Assembly (NCBI GenBank): GCA_026770585.1
Contig: MU646322.1
Coordinates: 248,944 to 264,000, forward strand
Source: Baffinella frigidus
Lineage: Eukaryota; Cryptophyceae; Cryptomonadales; Baffinellaceae
DNA length: 15,057 nucleotides
Direction: 5' to 3'
Below, piece by piece: positions 14,519 through 15,057 of this stretch. The translations under genes were made by a program, and so were the position numbers. How positions within the stretch are numbered: the stretch's first letter is position 1; every line of letters begins with the position of its first letter. Under the pieces are notes generated by a model. It ran no database searches, was not told the origin of the DNA, and saw only the letters and a program-made list of their open reading frames with translations.

Positions 14519-14628
14519 GTGACTCAAATAGTGCTCTGGGACATGTTCGATTTACCTTGATATCGGGGTCGGATCCGACCCCGATCCAAGGTAAAATCGA
14601 ACATGTCCCAGAGCACTATTTGAGCCAC
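14519..14628. mobile_element. Near-perfect 110-bp palindrome
   Basis: GTGACTCAAATAGTGCTCTG and onward (14519-14573) pairs with 14574-14628; there are only a few mismatches or one-base gaps, and almost no loop (centre GGATCC). It starts at GAG|GTGACT and ends before a TTTGAG|CC context, so it carries splice-like words at its edges. No flanking duplication is evident. Confidence 0.85.
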
Positions 14629-14872
14629 TTGGGATGGCTGGTGGACATCACAATGCCTACACTCTACAAGGTGAGGCGTGTGCACAGGGAATGTCTCGCA
14701 GAGGGCATCACGCCCGTGCAGCACTCGCACGGCAGCCACGCCGAACCCCTAGTCGCAAGCCTGCAAGATCTAGCTCTGCCTGAGTGAATCTGGGTTCGCC
14801 GTAAACCACATTTAGAGCCGGCAAAAGGGCAACTAGATTACATTGATGGCGGGCCCAATTTGGCTCTGGCAG

Positions 14873-15004
14873 CGCGTTCAAGATCGTGGCGCTGGTCGTG
14901 TCGGAGCCTGTGGGACGGACGCTGTGCGGGTGGCGGCGCGGGGAGAACCGGTTGCTGGACTTCATTGGACGCCAGACTACCGCGCTCTGCCTGCGGATCT
15001 ACGG
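14873..15004 (+). CDS. Likely exon of a plus-strand gene, function unknown
   Basis: After CTCTGGCAG the frame reads AFKIVALVVSEPVGRTLCGW, then RRGENRLLDFIGRQTTALCL and RIYG, with about 38 of 43 third positions G or C. It ends at TACGG|GTGATG, a possible donor just before the (GAGAGG)n tract; reading on, the frame meets TGA at once, so it could also be a terminal exon. A second frame is open through to the window end but has poorer codon and residue composition. The family is not recognised. Confidence 0.45.
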
Positions 15005-15008
15005 GTGA

Positions 15009-15057
15009 TGAACGAGAGGGAGAGAGGGAGAGAGGGAGAGAGGGAGAGAGGGAGAGA
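15009..15057 (+). repeat. GAGAGAGG simple repeat at the window edge
   Basis: Tandem GAGAGAGG octamers continuing out of the window. Confidence 0.95.

Noticed and set aside
13919-14527. 202-codon minus-strand open frame
   Set aside because: It runs into the palindrome at 14519, and the plus strand shows better third-position GC over 14150-14248; kept only as a doubt about strand.

Overview
This is eukaryotic DNA, from an alga or another protist with intron-rich genes. Most of the window is introns and repeats. Exons are short and GC-rich at third codon positions, splice sites are GT-AG, and TTTAGGG-like heptamers, (GA)n tracts and small inverted-repeat transposons are everywhere. The taxon cannot be fixed from this window. 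TTTAGGG-type repeats occur in several algal and alveolate groups, and all twelve modelled introns use GT donors, which argues mildly against a dinoflagellate.

Layout. (1) At the left edge, a plus-strand gene enters from outside; its last exon (125-208) encodes a C-terminal membrane segment, and the CCCCAAA array before it lies in an intron. (2) 209-2892 is the space between two convergent gene ends. It holds six copies of a palindromic TA-flanked element (about 121 bp) plus minor repeats. (3) 13714 down to 2893 on the minus strand is one gene that I assembled from 13 exons. Every junction keeps phase and the spliced length is exactly 1200 nt (399 residues plus stop). It encodes a PDZ domain followed by a long charged coiled coil. 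(4) Right of 13.8 kb there are hints of a divergent plus-strand gene, with exon-like stretches at 14094-14248 and 14873-15004, and a near-perfect 110-bp palindrome.

The striking feature is how the introns of the PDZ/coiled-coil gene are built. At most exons, the 3' part of the exon with its donor is copied one to five times into the following intron. The 5' part of the next exon with its acceptor is likewise copied into the end of the preceding intron. The introns therefore look as if they grew by repeated tandem duplication across the splice junctions, padded with telomere-like and (GA)n repeats and MITEs. One intron (6) is absent from neighbouring copies of the same exon, and two MITEs can be matched to empty sites inside the window.

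The gene model is manual; transcript evidence would be needed to confirm it.
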